Assembly: GCF_029407905.1 (NCBI RefSeq)
Contig: NC_073635.1
Coordinates: forward strand, 38,865,501 to 38,929,500
Origin: Bubalus kerabau
Lineage: Eukaryota; Chordata; Mammalia; Artiodactyla; Bovidae
Reading direction: 5' to 3'
DNA length: 64,000 bases
Below the pieces are notes generated by a model. It was not told the origin of the DNA, ran no database searches, and was given only the letters and a program-made list of their open reading frames with translations. Of the stretch, positions 1 through 11,552 are shown piece after piece (the stretch's first letter is position 1; each line of letters opens with the position of its first letter). A program made the translations under genes and the position numbers.

Positions 1-249
1 TTCTTTTTATAAGAGTTAGAAATTGCTAGGAGAGATAGAGCATTGCTCACACTTTTCAGTCCATTTTTGAAAGAACACAGTAGTATATTAAATTTTCTAA
101 TGCTTTACTTCCAGCGGAGTTAGCTTGTCCTTAAAAAAGCTAATACATTAAAGGGAGATATGTGCATTTTATTTTATGTAAAAAATTTATTTCAGTTATT
201 ATTTTGTCCTTTACAACTGAGCTTGAGGAGATGAAAAGACTGCATAACA

Positions 250-585
250 GAATAACATCTGTCTTGTTGGTGGCTTACAGAAACATTACGACCAGATCTA
301 CATGGACAACTGTAAGAACAAATGATAAACACAACCACTCTAGAGTCTGGCTAGAATTAGGAAGTTTCCAACAACCAACCACACTCCCACCCTACTTTTC
401 ATATAGAAGACAGCCTGAATTCTAACTCAGGTAGGATGTTATTTTTAGGACTCTAGGCCGCCATATTCTTGGTCTGCTGACTTTCTGAATAAAGTATCTA
501 TTCCTTGCCTCAACATCTTGTCTCTTGATTCATTGGCCTGTGGTACAGCAAGCTGCATGAGCTTAAACTCACAAACAGTAGCATG
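250..585 (+). mobile_element. LTR-like remnant (U3 end/R/U5), family not assigned
   Basis: A TATA-like element (CATATAGAAG, about 399-408) is followed about 80 bases on by a polyadenylation signal AATAAA (488-493) and a pyrimidine-rich stretch. This is the usual order of a retroviral LTR U3/R/U5 border on the plus strand. I do not see a clean TG...CA pair or flanking duplication, so the limits are approximate. A decayed ruminant class II LTR is my best guess. A 3' end of some other polyadenylated element is the alternative. Confidence 0.35.
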
Positions 586-1160
586 TGACTGGAGGAGGTA
601 GAATTTGTCTAAATGAAATAATTTAAAGATAGTTTATCTAAAATAGGTTCATTTATTTATCATTTGCTATCTAAAATAGGTATAGGTGATGGGAAAAATC
701 AGTAAGAATATGTTCAAAAGATAAGAATGTTCTTGCTTCTTGGTAGAACTATGATAGTTAAAAATTGCAGTTTGACAATCTACACACATACCTATACACA
801 TGTACATATATATGTAAATTAATTGAGTCAAGAAATTTAGAAGAAAAAAAGACATGTTACAATCAGGAAGAAAGGCTGTGTTTAACTGTATAAGCTGATT
901 GAATTAATCATTTATTTATTTGTTTCTTTATTATTGTATTACATATCATATTACTTGTGTTGTATCTTAAAAAGCAAACAAACCAAAATTATACTTTATA
1001 GATCTGAAAATTAAAACCACAGCATATGTCTGGACACTAAAGGTCAAAAAATTACTACATGGAAAACTAAGAAGCTAAGCTTCCCTGGTGGCTTAGAACT
1101 TGTCTGCATTTGTACGTGACTTAGGGACTAAATAACAAAATCACATTTATGAGACATGTA
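586..1160. other. AT-rich spacer without recognised feature
   Basis: I see no coding potential beyond very short frames, and no repeat I can name. The stretch is AT-rich with a few short alternating purine/pyrimidine runs near 780-815. Confidence 0.5.
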
Positions 1161-1164
1161 GAGT

Positions 1165-1800
1165 CTCCTCCATTATCAACATCTCCCACCAGAATGGTAC
1201 ATTTGTTACAACTGATGAACCTACATGGACATATCATTGTCACTCAAAGTCCATAATTTTGCATTAGTATTAATTCTTAGTGTTACACATTCTATGGGTT
1301 TGAACAAACGTTTAAATGGACTGTATCTACCATTATATAGTAATATACAATATTTTCACTACCGTAAAAATCCTCTGCATTCTGCCTACTTATCCTTCCA
1401 CAACCCACCCATCCCCAAACTCTGGCAGCCATTGATCTTTTTACTCTTTCCATAGTTTTCCTTTTCCATAATGTAGGAGTCATACACTGGGTAGCTTTTT
1501 CAGATTGACTTCTTTACTTAGTAATATACATTTAAGTTTCTTTCATGTCTTGTCTTTGCCTGGTAGCTCATTTCTTCTCAGCGCTGAAAAATGTTTCACT
1601 GTGTTGATGCTTCACAATTCACTTATGACTTCACTTAATGAAGGATATCTTGGTTGCTTTCAAAGTTTTACAGTAATGAATAAACCTGTCATAAGTATCT
1701 GTGTGAAAGTTTTTCTGTGGACATATGTTAAGAACTTTTGTGGGAAAATACAAAGCAGCATGATTGCTTATTTGCATGCTGAGAATATGCTTAGTGCTGT
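1165..1800 (-). mobile_element. Old L1 (L1M-type) 3' UTR, minus strand
   Basis: The stretch reads, on the minus strand, like the long 3' UTR of old mammalian L1 (L1M) elements: the blocks around 'actgatgaacctac' (1211), 'tctatgggtttg' (1291), the cytosine-rich 'ccacccatcccc' block (1404) and 'gtggacatatgtt' (1717) occur in the right order. The copy is heavily diverged and 5'-truncated. It is non-coding. The frames seen on either strand here are accidental. Confidence 0.75.
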
Positions 1801-1924
1801 TAAAAAAAAAAGTTAAAATGTCTTTCAAAGTAGCAATATCATTTTTTTTTTCATACACCATCAATAAATAAGGGCTTCTCTTGCTCCACATGTTCTGAGG
1901 GTGTTTAAAGTTTTTTCATAGAAT

Positions 1925-2590
1925 CACAAAAGACCTTGAATAGCTAAACTAATACTGAGAGAAACAAAAGCTGGAAGTATTATGCTCTTTGATTCCAGAC
2001 AATACTACAAAGTTATAAACATCAAAACAGTATGGTACAAGCACAAAAAGAGACACAGATCAATGGGACAGAATAGAGAGCCCAGAAGTAAACACATGCC
2101 CATGTAGTCAATTAATTTACAGAAAGGAGGCACAATTATGCAATTCATAAAAGATAGGCTCTTCAGTAGGTGGACTTCCCTGATAGTTCAGTTGGTAAAG
2201 AATCTGCCTGCAATGCAGGAGACCCCAGTTTGATTCAATAGGCAGTCATATGGAAGTAAATTAAGTGTCCACTAAAAACGAAATGGTAAAAGAAGATGTG
2301 AGATATAGACACACACTACACACAACAGAAAACTGTTCAGCTACAAAAAGGAATAAAATTCTGTCATTTGCAGCAACATGGATGACCTGGAGGGTATTAT
2401 TGTTAGCAAAATGAGAAATAGAAAGACAAATAGTGTATGTTTTCACTTAAATGAGGAACCTAAAAAATATAACAAATAATATAATAAGCAAAATTGATTC
2501 ATAGATACAGAGAAGAAACTAGTGAGTACTGTTGAGGGGAATAGTAGGAGGTGGGGCAAGACAGGGGAAAAGGATTAAGAGATAAAAACT
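1925..2590 (+). mobile_element. Old L1 ORF2 end and 3' UTR, plus strand
   Basis: From about 1930 the text matches the end of L1 ORF2 (blocks 'catcaaaacagtatgg' at 2021 and 'gggacagaatagagagccc' near 2064). After a SINE fragment it continues as L1 3' UTR ('gcaacatggatgacctgg', 2371). It is decayed, with no open frame of useful length, and it points towards the neighbouring minus-strand L1, so the two old L1 3' ends lie back to back. Confidence 0.75.
2172..2239 (+). mobile_element. Bov-tA SINE fragment (tRNA-like head only)
   Basis: Only the head of a Bov-tA element is present: 'gacttccctgatagttca' followed by the B-box-like 'agtttgattcaat'. The Bov-A body that normally follows is missing. The piece interrupts the L1 at 1925-2590. 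The head descends from a tRNA-Glu gene but is not a tRNA. Confidence 0.7.
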
Positions 2591-2900
2591 ACTGATAGCT
2601 TAGGGCAAACAATGTTGGGTCTGTGTTCTGAAGAAGATTTAACATTGGGACCAGGGACCAGGTTTGATCACTCAAGAGATTTTGTGTAGCAAAGTTTTAA
2701 TAAAGTATGAAACAGGGACAGAGAAAGCTTCTGAAATAGACGTCAAAAGGGGAACAGAGAGTGCCCCCATTGCTAGTGTTGGCAAGGGACTTCTATACTT
2801 TTTTAAAACTTGCTATTACAATTAATAAAAAGAATGTCTCAAAGTTGTAAAAATTTTACCAGACCCACTCCCACAATTTACATTTTAGGATAACAGGATT

Positions 2901-4165
2901 CAGTTCAGTTCAGCCGCTCAGTCGTGTCTGACTCTTTGTGACCCCATGAACTGCAGCATGCCAGGCCTCCCTGTCCATCACTAACTCCGAGAGTTTATCC
3001 AAAATTTTGTCCATTTTGTTGGTGATGCCATCCAACCATCTCATTCTCTGTTGTCCCCTCCTTCTTCTGCCTTCAATCTTTCCCAACATCAAGGACTTTT
3101 CAAATGAGTCAGCTCTTCACAACAGGTAGCCAAAGTATTGGATATTCAGCTTCAACATCAGTACTTCCAATGAACACCCAGGACTGATCTCCTTTAGAAT
3201 GGACTGGTTGGATCTCCTTGCAGTCCAAGGGACTCTCAAGAGTCTTCTCCAACACCACAGTTCAAAAGCATCAATTCTTGGGTGCTCGGCTTTCTTTATA
3301 GACGAACTCTCACATCCATACATGACTACTGGCAAAACCATAGTCTTGACTAGACGAACCTTTGTTGACAAAGTAATGTCTCTGCTTTTTAATATGCTGT
3401 CCAGGGTGGTCCTAAATTTCCATCCAAGGAGTAAGCATCTTTTAATTTCATGGCTGCAATCACCACATGCAGTGATTTTGGAGCCCCCCAAAATAAAGTC
3501 AGCCACTGTTTCCACTGTTTCTCATCTATTTGCCATGAAGTGATGGGACCAGATGCCATGATCCTAGTTTTCTGAATGTTGAGCTTTAAGCCAACTCTTT
3601 CAGTCTCCTCTTCCCCTTCCATCAAGAGGCGCTTTAGTTCTTCTTCACTTTCTGCCATAAGGGTTGTGTCATCTGCATATCTGAGGTTATTGATTTTTCT
3701 CCTAGTAATCTTGATTTTAGCTTGTGCTTCCTCCAGCCCAGCGTTTCTCATGATGTACTCTTCATATAAGTTAAGTAAGCAGGGTGACAATATACAGCCT
3801 TGACGTACTCCTTTTCCTATTTGGAACCAGTCTGTTGTTCCATGTCCAGTTCTAACTGTTGCTTCCTGACCTGCATGTAGGTTTCTCAAGAGGCAGGTTA
3901 GGAGGTCTGGTATTCCCATCTCTTTCAGAATTTTCCACAGTTTATTGTGATCCACACAGTCAAAGGCTTTGGCATAGTCAATAAAGCAGAAATAGATGGC
4001 TTGTTTGTTTGTTTGTTTGTTTGTTTTCTGGAACTCCTTTGCTTTTTTTGACGATCCAGCAGATATTGGCAATCTAATATCTGGTTCCTCTGCCTTTTCT
4101 AAAACCAGCTTGAACATCTGGAATTTCATGGTTTATGTGTTGCTGAAGCCTGGCTTGGAGAATTT
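2901..4165 (-). mobile_element. BovB LINE, 5'-truncated, inserted in the LTR
   Basis: The 3' tail of BovB (complement of repeated GAACT units) starts at 2901 and the element runs leftward-reading to the middle of the reverse transcriptase, where it is truncated. The 8-bp sequence ACAGGATT flanks it (2893-2900 and 4166-4173), a good target-site duplication. The frame keeps the YADD active-site motif (complement at 3668-3679) and the QGCILSP motif. It also has frameshifts and a (TTTG)n expansion near 4000-4026 that is absent from other copies here. Confidence 0.9.
3389..4129 (-). pseudogene. BovB reverse transcriptase fragment
   Basis: This 246-codon frame covers the central reverse transcriptase of BovB: motif A (YFCFIDYAKAFDCVDH), motif B (VRQGCILSPCL), motif C (YADDTTLMAE) and the start of the thumb. 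Lysine/asparagine/glutamine repeats encoded by the (TTTG)n expansion replace normal sequence before motif A. The frame then shifts into the overlapping frame at 3117-3515, which carries the C-terminal region (ELWCWRRLLRVPW). The endonuclease half is absent, so no active enzyme can be made. Confidence 0.85.
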
Positions 4166-4589
4166 ACAGGATTAGAATTTAACAATAGAAAGATCATACC
4201 AGACCACTCCCATAATATACATTCTAAAATATTTAGATTAGTTAGAGGGTTTTCAGAAAGGAGAACTTGTCCTCAAGCAGGATACATTTTTGTTATATAA
4301 TACCTAGTACAGAGTTTAAACTGGGTTGTTTGTTGTGTAAACACCAGTTCAGGGCTTAAAGAATAGAACACTTTTATGTGACTAAGACTGAGTAATGTAG
4401 AGGGGAAAAAAAAAAAAAAAAAGTTTGGTCTTTCCTCCTCCTCAAGAACCCTAGACCCTTGTCTCCTCTGGGATCCCAAACTTCTGATCAACCTGCAAAG
4501 GAATTGACTCTCAAACTACTAGGTAGAAAATAAATATGATACAAGAATATAATGTAGAGCAAAGAGAATTCAGCTAATATTTTAGAACT

Positions 4590-4911
4590 TTAAAAGGAGT
4601 ATAGCCTATAAAAATACTGAATCACTATATTTTACACCTAAAACCAATAAATGTTAGTGCTCAGTTGTGTCTGACTTCCCCCTCTCCCCCATGAACAGTA
4701 GCCCACCAGACTCTTCTGTCCATGAAATTTTTCATTCAGGAATACTGGAATGGGTTGCTATTTTCTACTCCAGGGAATCTTCCTGACCCAGGGATCTAAC
4801 CCACATCTCTTCTGTTTCCTTCATTGGCAGGTGGACTGTTTACCACTGTGGCATCTGGTGAAACCAATACATATTGTAAATCAACTATATTTCAATAAAA
4901 AAAGAAATGAG
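4590..4911 (+). mobile_element. Old L1 3' end, split by a SINE
   Basis: The tail of an L1 3' UTR ('tattttacacctaaaacca' and, after the SINE, 'tgtaaatcaactatatttc') ends in an A-rich run at 4896-4903. Its last bases form the target used by the next L1 insertion. Confidence 0.6.
4650..4860 (-). mobile_element. Bov-tA SINE, minus strand
   Basis: A complete but diverged Bov-tA on the minus strand: the Bov-A body ('cagttgtgtctgact') lies on the left and the tRNA-like head ('tttaccactgtggcat') on the right. A 9-bp duplication AAACCAATA flanks it (4641-4649 and 4861-4869). Confidence 0.85.
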
Positions 4912-6065
4912 TGATGTTAACATCTTTTCATGTGTTTGTTAGCCATCTGTATGTCTTCTTTGGAGAAATGTCTATTTAGTTCTTTGGCCCATTTTTTGAT
5001 TGGGTCATTTATTTTTCTGGAGTTGAGCTGTAGGAGTTGCTTGTATATTTTTGAGATTAGTTGTTTGTCAGTTGCTTCATTTGCTATTATTTTCTCCCAT
5101 TCTGAAGGCTGCCTTTTCACCTTGCTAATAATTTCCTTTGATGTGCAGAAGCTTTTAAGTTTAATTAGGTCCCATTTGTTTATTATTGCTTTTATTTCCA
5201 ATCAAAACCACTATGAGGTACCATTTCATGCCAGTCAGAATGGCTGTGATCCAAAAGTCTACAAGTAATAAATGCTGGAGAGGGTGTGGAGAAAAGGGAA
5301 CCCTCTTATGCTGTTGGTGGGAATGCAAACTAGTACAGCCACTATGGAGAACAGTGTGGAGATTCCTTAAAAAACTGGAAATAGAACTGCCTTATGATCC
5401 AGCAATCCCACTGCTGGGCATACACACTGAGGAAACCAGAAGGGAAAGAGAAACGTGAACCCCAATGTTCATCGCAGCACTGTTTATAATAGCCAGGACA
5501 TGGAAGCAACCTAGATCTCCATCAGCAGATGAATGGCTAAGAAATCTATGGTACATATACACAATGGAGTATTACTCAGCCATTAAAAAGAATACATTTG
5601 AATCAGTTCTAATGAGGTGGATGAAACTGGAGCCTATTATACAGAGTGAAGTAAGCCAGAAAGAAAAACACCAATACAGTATACTAACGCATATATATGG
5701 AATTTAGAAAGATAATAACAATAACCCTGTGTACAAGACAGCAAAAGAGACACTGATGTATAGAACAGTCTTATGGACTCTGTGGGAGAGGGAGAGGGTG
5801 GGAAGATTTGGGAGAATGGCATTGAAACATGTATAATATCATGTATGAAACGAGTCGCCAGTCCAGGTTCGATTCACCATACTGGATGCTTGGGGTTGGT
5901 GCACTGGGACGACCCAGAGGGATGGTATGGGGAGGGAGGAGGGAGGAGGGTTCAGGATGGGGAACACATGTATACCTGTGGCAGATTCATTTCGATATTT
6001 GGCAAAACTAATACAATATTGTAAAGTTTAAAAATAAAATAAAATTAAAATAATAATAATAATAA
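4912..6065 (+). mobile_element. Young bovine-type L1 with 5' inversion (twin priming)
   Basis: Bases 5201-6065 are the plus-strand end of L1 ORF2 and the 3' UTR, ending in an A-rich tail. Bases 4912-5200 are the adjacent upstream ORF2 segment in inverted orientation (94-codon minus-strand frame beginning MEIKAIINKWDLIKLKSF, 4917-5201). About 25 bases of normal L1 are missing at the switch. The target duplication AAAGAAATGAG occurs at 4901-4911 and 6070-6080. This is the textbook outcome of twin priming. The copy is little diverged, so it is probably recent. Confidence 0.92.
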
Positions 6066-6139
6066 AAAAAAAGAAATGAGCTTTCAGTCATAATTAATTC
6101 CCTTGACCCTTTTCATTTACAGCAAAAGCAAAAAACAAA

Positions 6140-6990
6140 CAAACAAACAAACTCTAATGAGATATAATTTAGCTACAATGAGATGCATATTTTAAAATGC
6201 AAAGTTTGGTGAATTTTGATGAATATATAACCCTATGTTATCCCACCACAAATAAGATAGGGAATATTTTCAACTCAAAATACTCATTTGTTCCTTTTTA
6301 CAGTGCAGACCTAGTTAATATCTGACCTTCTTTCTATTACCATAAATTAGACATCATATGTTGAGAATTTCATGAAACTGAATTAAACACTATGTACTCT
6401 TTTAAATCAGACTTCTTGAATTTAGCATTTTTGAGTTTGAGGTAGTTTGTATGTATACCATAATATAATTTTTTATTACTGAGTATTATGACAAATACAC
6501 TACAATTTGCCTATCCATCTACCTACTTATACTCCAATATTCTTGCCTGAAAAATACTATGAACAGTGTAGCCTTGTGGGTTACCCTCGAAGGGTTGAAA
6601 TGGGTCTGACATACACACACACACACACACATACACATACACATACAACACTTGGGGTTTTTCTGATGACTCATATGGTAAAGAATCTACCTGTAATGCA
6701 GGAGACCCACATTCAGTCCCTGAGTCTGGAAGATCCCTTGGAGAAGGGAATGGTTACCCACCCCATTATTCTTGCCTGGAGAATTCCATGGACAGAGGAG
6801 CCTGACAAGCTACAGTCCATGGGGTAACAAAGAGTCAGACATGACTGAGAAAATAACACTTTCACTACCTACTGATAGACATTTGGGTTGTTTACAGATC
6901 AAAGCTATCAGAATAGTGATACCACTATAAATACTTGTATACAGATATTTTATACATGTTTTCAAGTTTTGGTGGGAGAGGTGGCCTATA
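6140..6990 (-). mobile_element. Old L1M 3' UTR, minus strand, split by a SINE
   Basis: Minus-strand L1M 3' UTR: the blocks around 6150-6240 ('gagatataattta', 'ttttaaaatgcaaagtt'), 6345-6420 and, after the SINE, 'agacatttgggttgttt' (6878) keep their normal order. It is non-coding and strongly diverged. Confidence 0.65.
6528..6864 (+). mobile_element. Bov-A/Bov-tA composite SINE with internal (CA)n
   Basis: A truncated Bov-A monomer (from 'actccaatattcttgcctg') is followed by a (CA)n microsatellite (about 6613-6650) and then a full Bov-tA unit with tRNA-like head. The whole is flanked by CTACCTACT (6519-6527 and 6865-6873), which indicates a single insertion of a dimeric element. The internal CA repeat is a likely length-polymorphic microsatellite. 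Confidence 0.8.
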
Positions 6991-8480
6991 AAAATGAGTG
7001 AATGGTTGAGCCCTTCTCTTTACTTTTAAAAAAACTCTAATATTGGATACGTTTTTAAAGTAAAATTGGATCACATCATTCAAACAATAATTTACAAAAC
7101 AACTTTACTTTTTACTTAAAAATCCAAACTTTCATTCAATCTTTAAATTCTTACATATTTTGTTTCCAATTACATGTGCAATTTTAGTCCCATCATTCTT
7201 CCCCCAATGCACTTGATTTAATGTCTTAGCTGTCCCCCCCCCCTTTTTTTTTTTTTGGTTTATTTTCTTTTAATACAGTTATTTCTCATTTATGTCTTTG
7301 TGTCAAATGGTTCGCTCACAGGAATACACTGCTTGCTACCTTATGATTCCACAACTGGCATCTTCTTTTTTTTTTTTCTTTCAAGTCTCACCATAAGTAC
7401 TCTCTCAGCAAACAGAATTTCTTCCATTTAATTTCCTTCATTATGCTTATTATTTTCTGATACATTTGTTGTTTGATTGTATATTATGTACAACATGTTT
7501 TACCTACTGGAAGCAAATGGCTCCATGAAATAAAAGATTATATGAATTATTTATTGTACTGTCTTTAGTGCTCATAACATCCCCTGGCCTATATTTGCTC
7601 TTCAATAAAGTGTTAAGAGAGCAGTTTAAGAACATAAGCTGACTCAGTTTATGATTATCATGCTCAAAAGGACCCCCTATATGACTTTATATTCTTAATG
7701 TTTTCTTTACTAAGTTTTCTTTCTGTTGTACTTTCTGACATAAACAACTAACTCTCATTGTATGAATCCTTGTATCTTCCTAGAGTATACTTCCTAAAGT
7801 ATTAAAAGTCCCTTTCCTAAAGTTTTAAGTGGTGACATAACTTCTTAGATTATGTTTTGAGGGCATTCTTTGCTGGAGATAGTCACATGTCAATTTTAAA
7901 TAGTGAAATATGATGAAGTAAATTTTAGGCTTTTATTTTATGTGTTCTGGCAGGGTTGATGGTGGTGGACCTGCACTTCTAGCTCAGGTTCTGAATGTCT
8001 ACAAGCACAAAAGTCCCCTTACCTGCCAGGAAAATTACAGAGTTTAAAAAAAGAAGAATAACCCACACAAGTTTTTAATCTGTTTTGTGCAAGTCACCGG
8101 ATTTTAGGATATTTGGTACAGCACCTTACCAAAACCTTCAGTAATATCTTCCAAGAGGACTATTTAATACCTTCTTCTCTCAAAGCTCTAGGCCCTCACC
8201 ACTTTCACCTAATAATCTATTTTTGTTAAAAGGAACCCTCTTCATCTTTAGATCAATTGTGTCCATTTGTCTCTAGCAAGTGAAGAAGAATTCTGGCTGC
8301 AATTAAAGGATTAAAGCATTTATGATATTCTAGATGCTATTGTCTCATAAATTCTTGAGAGTATCACATCTATAACTATCTCGCTTTATCACATCAGTTT
8401 CTTCTATCTACTGCATCATCCCAATTAGTATTTATATGTATCGAACATTTATCTTTAAAAAATCATCATTTCGGTTGCAG
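6991..8480. other. AT-rich stretch, nothing recognised
   Basis: No coding frame above background. A poly-C/poly-T tract lies at about 7233-7256 and a poly-T run at about 7368-7378. A segment at 7940-8060 has fairly normal base composition but no feature I can name. Confidence 0.5.
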
Positions 8481-8489
8481 CTCCATTTG

Positions 8490-8690
8490 TCTGCTCCTAT
8501 TTACAGAAAATTTTCATGAGATAGAAATGTATGCACTCTATCTGTATTTCTTTACTCTCTAGTTTCTCCATAACTCACACTAATTAGACTTCTTTACACC
8601 CAATTTTAGGCACTAGGGTTGATCTAATAAACAACATCCTTGAGATAAATCCAATGACCTATTCTCTGCCCTCATCTCTCTTAATGCCAA
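8490..8690 (+). mobile_element. Possible L2-type LINE relic
   Basis: The segment 'aatccaatgacctattctctgccctcatc' in two halves (8649-8677), with upstream text at 8560-8640, resembles the reverse transcriptase region of the ancient L2 LINE on the plus strand. Divergence is high and no frame survives, so this is tentative. Confidence 0.35.
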
Positions 8691-8837
8691 AGATGAGCAC
8701 TATTTTTGAAATAGTGGACATACACGTACACACACACATGAACAGAGAAATTTAAATGTATATGTGTATGTATATAATTCTTAAGCTCACTCATGTGCAT
8801 GCACGTGCACACACATACACGGCTTTAGTTTTGTGAC

Positions 8838-9058
8838 AGCACACATGCTAAGTTGCCTCAGTCATGTCCAAGTCTTTGCAACCCCATGGATTGTAGCCCA
8901 CCAGGATCCTCTGTCCATGGGATTCTCCAGGAAATAATACTGGAGTGGGTTGCCTTGCCCTCCTCCAGAGGATCTATCCTACCCAGGGATCAAATCCACC
9001 TCTCTTATGTTTCATGCTTTGACAGGTGGGTAATTTACCAGTAGTCCACTGGGAGGCC
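8838..9058 (-). mobile_element. Bov-tA SINE, minus strand
   Basis: A full Bov-tA in reverse: the Bov-A body ('cccatggattgtagcccacc') is on the left, and the complement of the tRNA-like head with degenerate boxes is on the right ('tttaccagtagtccactgg'). It is preceded by an alternating CA/GT-rich tract (8720-8820). Confidence 0.85.
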
Positions 9059-9229
9059 TTTATGACAATACACATCTCTAATTCTCCAAACTCACTAATT
9101 TTTCTTATTATTCTTGTTTCAATTTTTATGAGGTGTGTAAGAATTTTGAGAGTGATATGTAGCTGAATTTTCACCCAGGACTTATTTTGTTATGTAATAT
9201 CCCTTTTATCTAAGATCTAAAGAAATTTA

Positions 9230-11020
9230 GCCAAGGAACTGAAAGAAAGCTATACGATTTTGATAAAAAATTTCATATGACAAATTAAATTGAAGAAGTC
9301 CTATGTTCATTAATCAAAAGAATTGATATTGTTAAAAAGTCCTTTCTATACAAAGCAGTTTACAATGCAGTGCAAGTCCTTTAAAACATTCAATGACACT
9401 TTCCACAGAAATAGAACAAGCAAATTCTAAAGTTTGAAGGGACTGACAAAAGACTCTCAATAGCTAAAGCAATCTTGAGGAAAAAAATGCAACACTGGAG
9501 ATATCACACTTCTTGATTTCAAACTATAGTACAAATCTACCGCAATCAAAACAGTATGGTAATGGCATAAAAACAAGAGACATGGATTAATGGAATAGAA
9601 TAGAGAGCCCATAAATAAATCCATGCATATTTCACAAAGGAATCAAGAATACTCAATTGGGGACAGGATAGTCTTTCCAATAAAATTGTGGGGAAAATGG
9701 TATCCATATGAAAGAAATGACATCGAACCCTATACCAGTCATGAAAATTAACTTGATGTGGGTTAAAAACTTAAACATGAATCCTGAAACCATAAAGCTC
9801 CTAGCAGAAAATATGGAGGAAAAGCTCCTTGGCCCTGATTTCAGCTATGATTTTTTTTTGTATACAACTAAAGCACAAGCAACAAAAGCAAAACAAACAA
9901 TGAAAACTACAACAAACTAAAAAGGTTCCACATAGCAAAAGAAATAATAAAAATAAAATGACATATATATATATATATATAATATAATGGAGGAAAATAT
10001 TTGCAAATCATATGTCAGATAAAGTGTTAATATCCAAAATATATACCTCTCACAACTCAATTAAAAAAAGAAGAAAAGATCTGATTATAAATAGGTAGAG
10101 AACATGAGCAGACATTTTTCTGAAGAAGGTATTCAAATGGCCAAAGGTGCTTAAAATCACTAATCATCCTGAAATAGCAAATCAAACCACACCCATTTGA
10201 ATGACTATTATCAATGTGAAAATGTGCAAAAAAGAAACACATGCACACCTGAGGGGAAAGTAAGTTGGTACAAGCATTTTGAAAAACAGAATGGAAGTTC
10301 CTCAAAAAATTAAAACTACAACTACCATGTGATCCTGCAAACACACTTCTGGATATATATCAAAAAGAAATGAAATCACGATCTCAAAACTATATCTGCA
10401 GTCTTATATTCATTGTGGCACTATTAACAATAGTTAAGATATGGAAACAACCTAAGTGTCCATCTATGAATGAGCTGATAAAGAAAATGTTATACACAAA
10501 CACACACAATAGCAGAAAAAGAAGGTGATCCTGACACTTGTAACAAAAAATGGATACTTTGAGAATTATAGTAGTGAAGTAAATCAGATAAAGAAAGATA
10601 AATACCATATGATGTCACTGTGTATGAACTCTAAAAAAAGGCAAACTCCAGAAACAGAAAGTATAATAGTGGCTGCCAGTGGGTGATGTGGAGTAATTGG
10701 GAGATGTTGGTCAAAGAGATTAACTTCTAATTTTAAGCTTAATAAGTTATTAGAATACAAGACACAGTGTGGTGAATATAGTTAACTGTGTTGCATATAC
10801 ACTTGAAAATTGCTAAAAAAGTAGATATTAAATGTTCTCACTACAACAAACATTGTAATTATGTCAGGCAATAGATGTGTTAATTAAACATATGGTGGTA
10901 AACATTTGCAATATATACATGCATCAAGTCATCATTTGTAAATTTTAAGCTTACAAAATGTTATATATCAAGCTTACAAAATGTTATATATCATTTATAT
11001 CTCAGTAAAGATGGAGAAAA
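9230..11020 (+). mobile_element. Old L1 ORF2 end and 3' UTR, plus strand
   Basis: Plus-strand L1: the ORF2 C-terminal blocks (about 9480-9900, including a short frame at 9708-9920 with KLLAENMEEKLLG) run continuously into the 3' UTR, with 'aacaacctaagtgtccatc' at 10447 and an A-rich end near 11015. A (TA)n run sits at about 9963-9982. A short direct repeat ('aagcttacaaaatgttatat') near 10950-10991 is a local tandem duplication. No functional frame remains. Confidence 0.85.
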
Positions 11021-11035
11021 AAAATGACATTATTT

Positions 11036-11246
11036 AGAAGATTCCCTGGTGGCTCAGACAGTAAAGCGTCTGTCTACAATGCCGGAGAACCAGGTTTGAT
11101 CCATGGGTTGAGAAGATCTCCTGGAGAAGGAAAGGCAATCTACTTCAGGACTATTGCTTGGAAAATCCCATGGACAGAGGAGCCTGGTAGGCTACAACCC
11201 ATGGGGTTGCAAACAGTTGGACATGACTGAGAGACTTCAATTTCTT
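11036..11246 (+). mobile_element. Bov-tA SINE, plus strand
   Basis: A complete Bov-tA: the tRNA-like head 'ttccctggtggctcagaca' with B-box-like 'caggtttgatcc', then the Bov-A body ending near 'gacatgactgagag'. It lies directly after the end of the old L1. Confidence 0.88.
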
Positions 11247-11247
11247 A

Positions 11248-11552
11248 GATTGTAGAAGCTAAATCCCGGATGCATTAAGAGAGAAAATGTAATAGCAGTT
11301 TAGTTAGAGTGTGGTATTTTTCATTTATTTTATTGATTTTCCAAATTTTTACTCATCAAAGTCTCTGTACACACTATTTATAATATTTTTTTGGCCATGA
11401 TGAATACCATATTTTACAAATTGAATTTTTAAAATAAATTAAAATCTATACATTTAACAATCATTGAGACTCATTGTTTTAAAAAATGGCTTTAGTGGAA
11501 ATTAAAAATAAGAAAAAAAAAGAGGAAGTTGTGATCAAACAGTAAAACATAT
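11248..11552. other. AT-rich spacer, nothing recognised
   Basis: About 300 bases of AT-rich sequence with an A-rich run at 11506-11522. No frame and no repeat I can identify. Confidence 0.5.

Larger units (their letters stand above)
2593..4513 (-). mobile_element. Class I-type solo LTR, minus strand, split by a BovB
   Basis: The outer parts (2593-2900 and 4166-4513) form one LTR. Its left part shares, in order, 'atgttggg', 'tttgtgtagcaaagtttt', 'gagaaagcttctga' and 'atgtctcaaa' with the LTR at 26623-28356. Polyadenylation-type ATTAAA lies on the minus strand near 2697, and the right end is 'ctctca'. I therefore read U5 on the left and U3 on the right. No internal retroviral genes adjoin it, so it behaves as a solo LTR. 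A roughly 30-bp imperfect direct repeat ('accagacc-actccca...') occurs at about 2857-2888 and again at 4197-4227, on each side of the BovB. Confidence 0.6.

Noticed and set aside
162..425. 87-codon plus-strand frame near the start
   Set aside because: No recognisable domain, no upstream signals, and it overlaps an LTR-like remnant. Consistent with chance.
2856..4227. Long (30-base) target duplication around the first BovB
   Set aside because: The repeated units do not touch the BovB ends. The adjoining 8-base ACAGGATT is the true duplication and the longer repeat belongs to the LTR.
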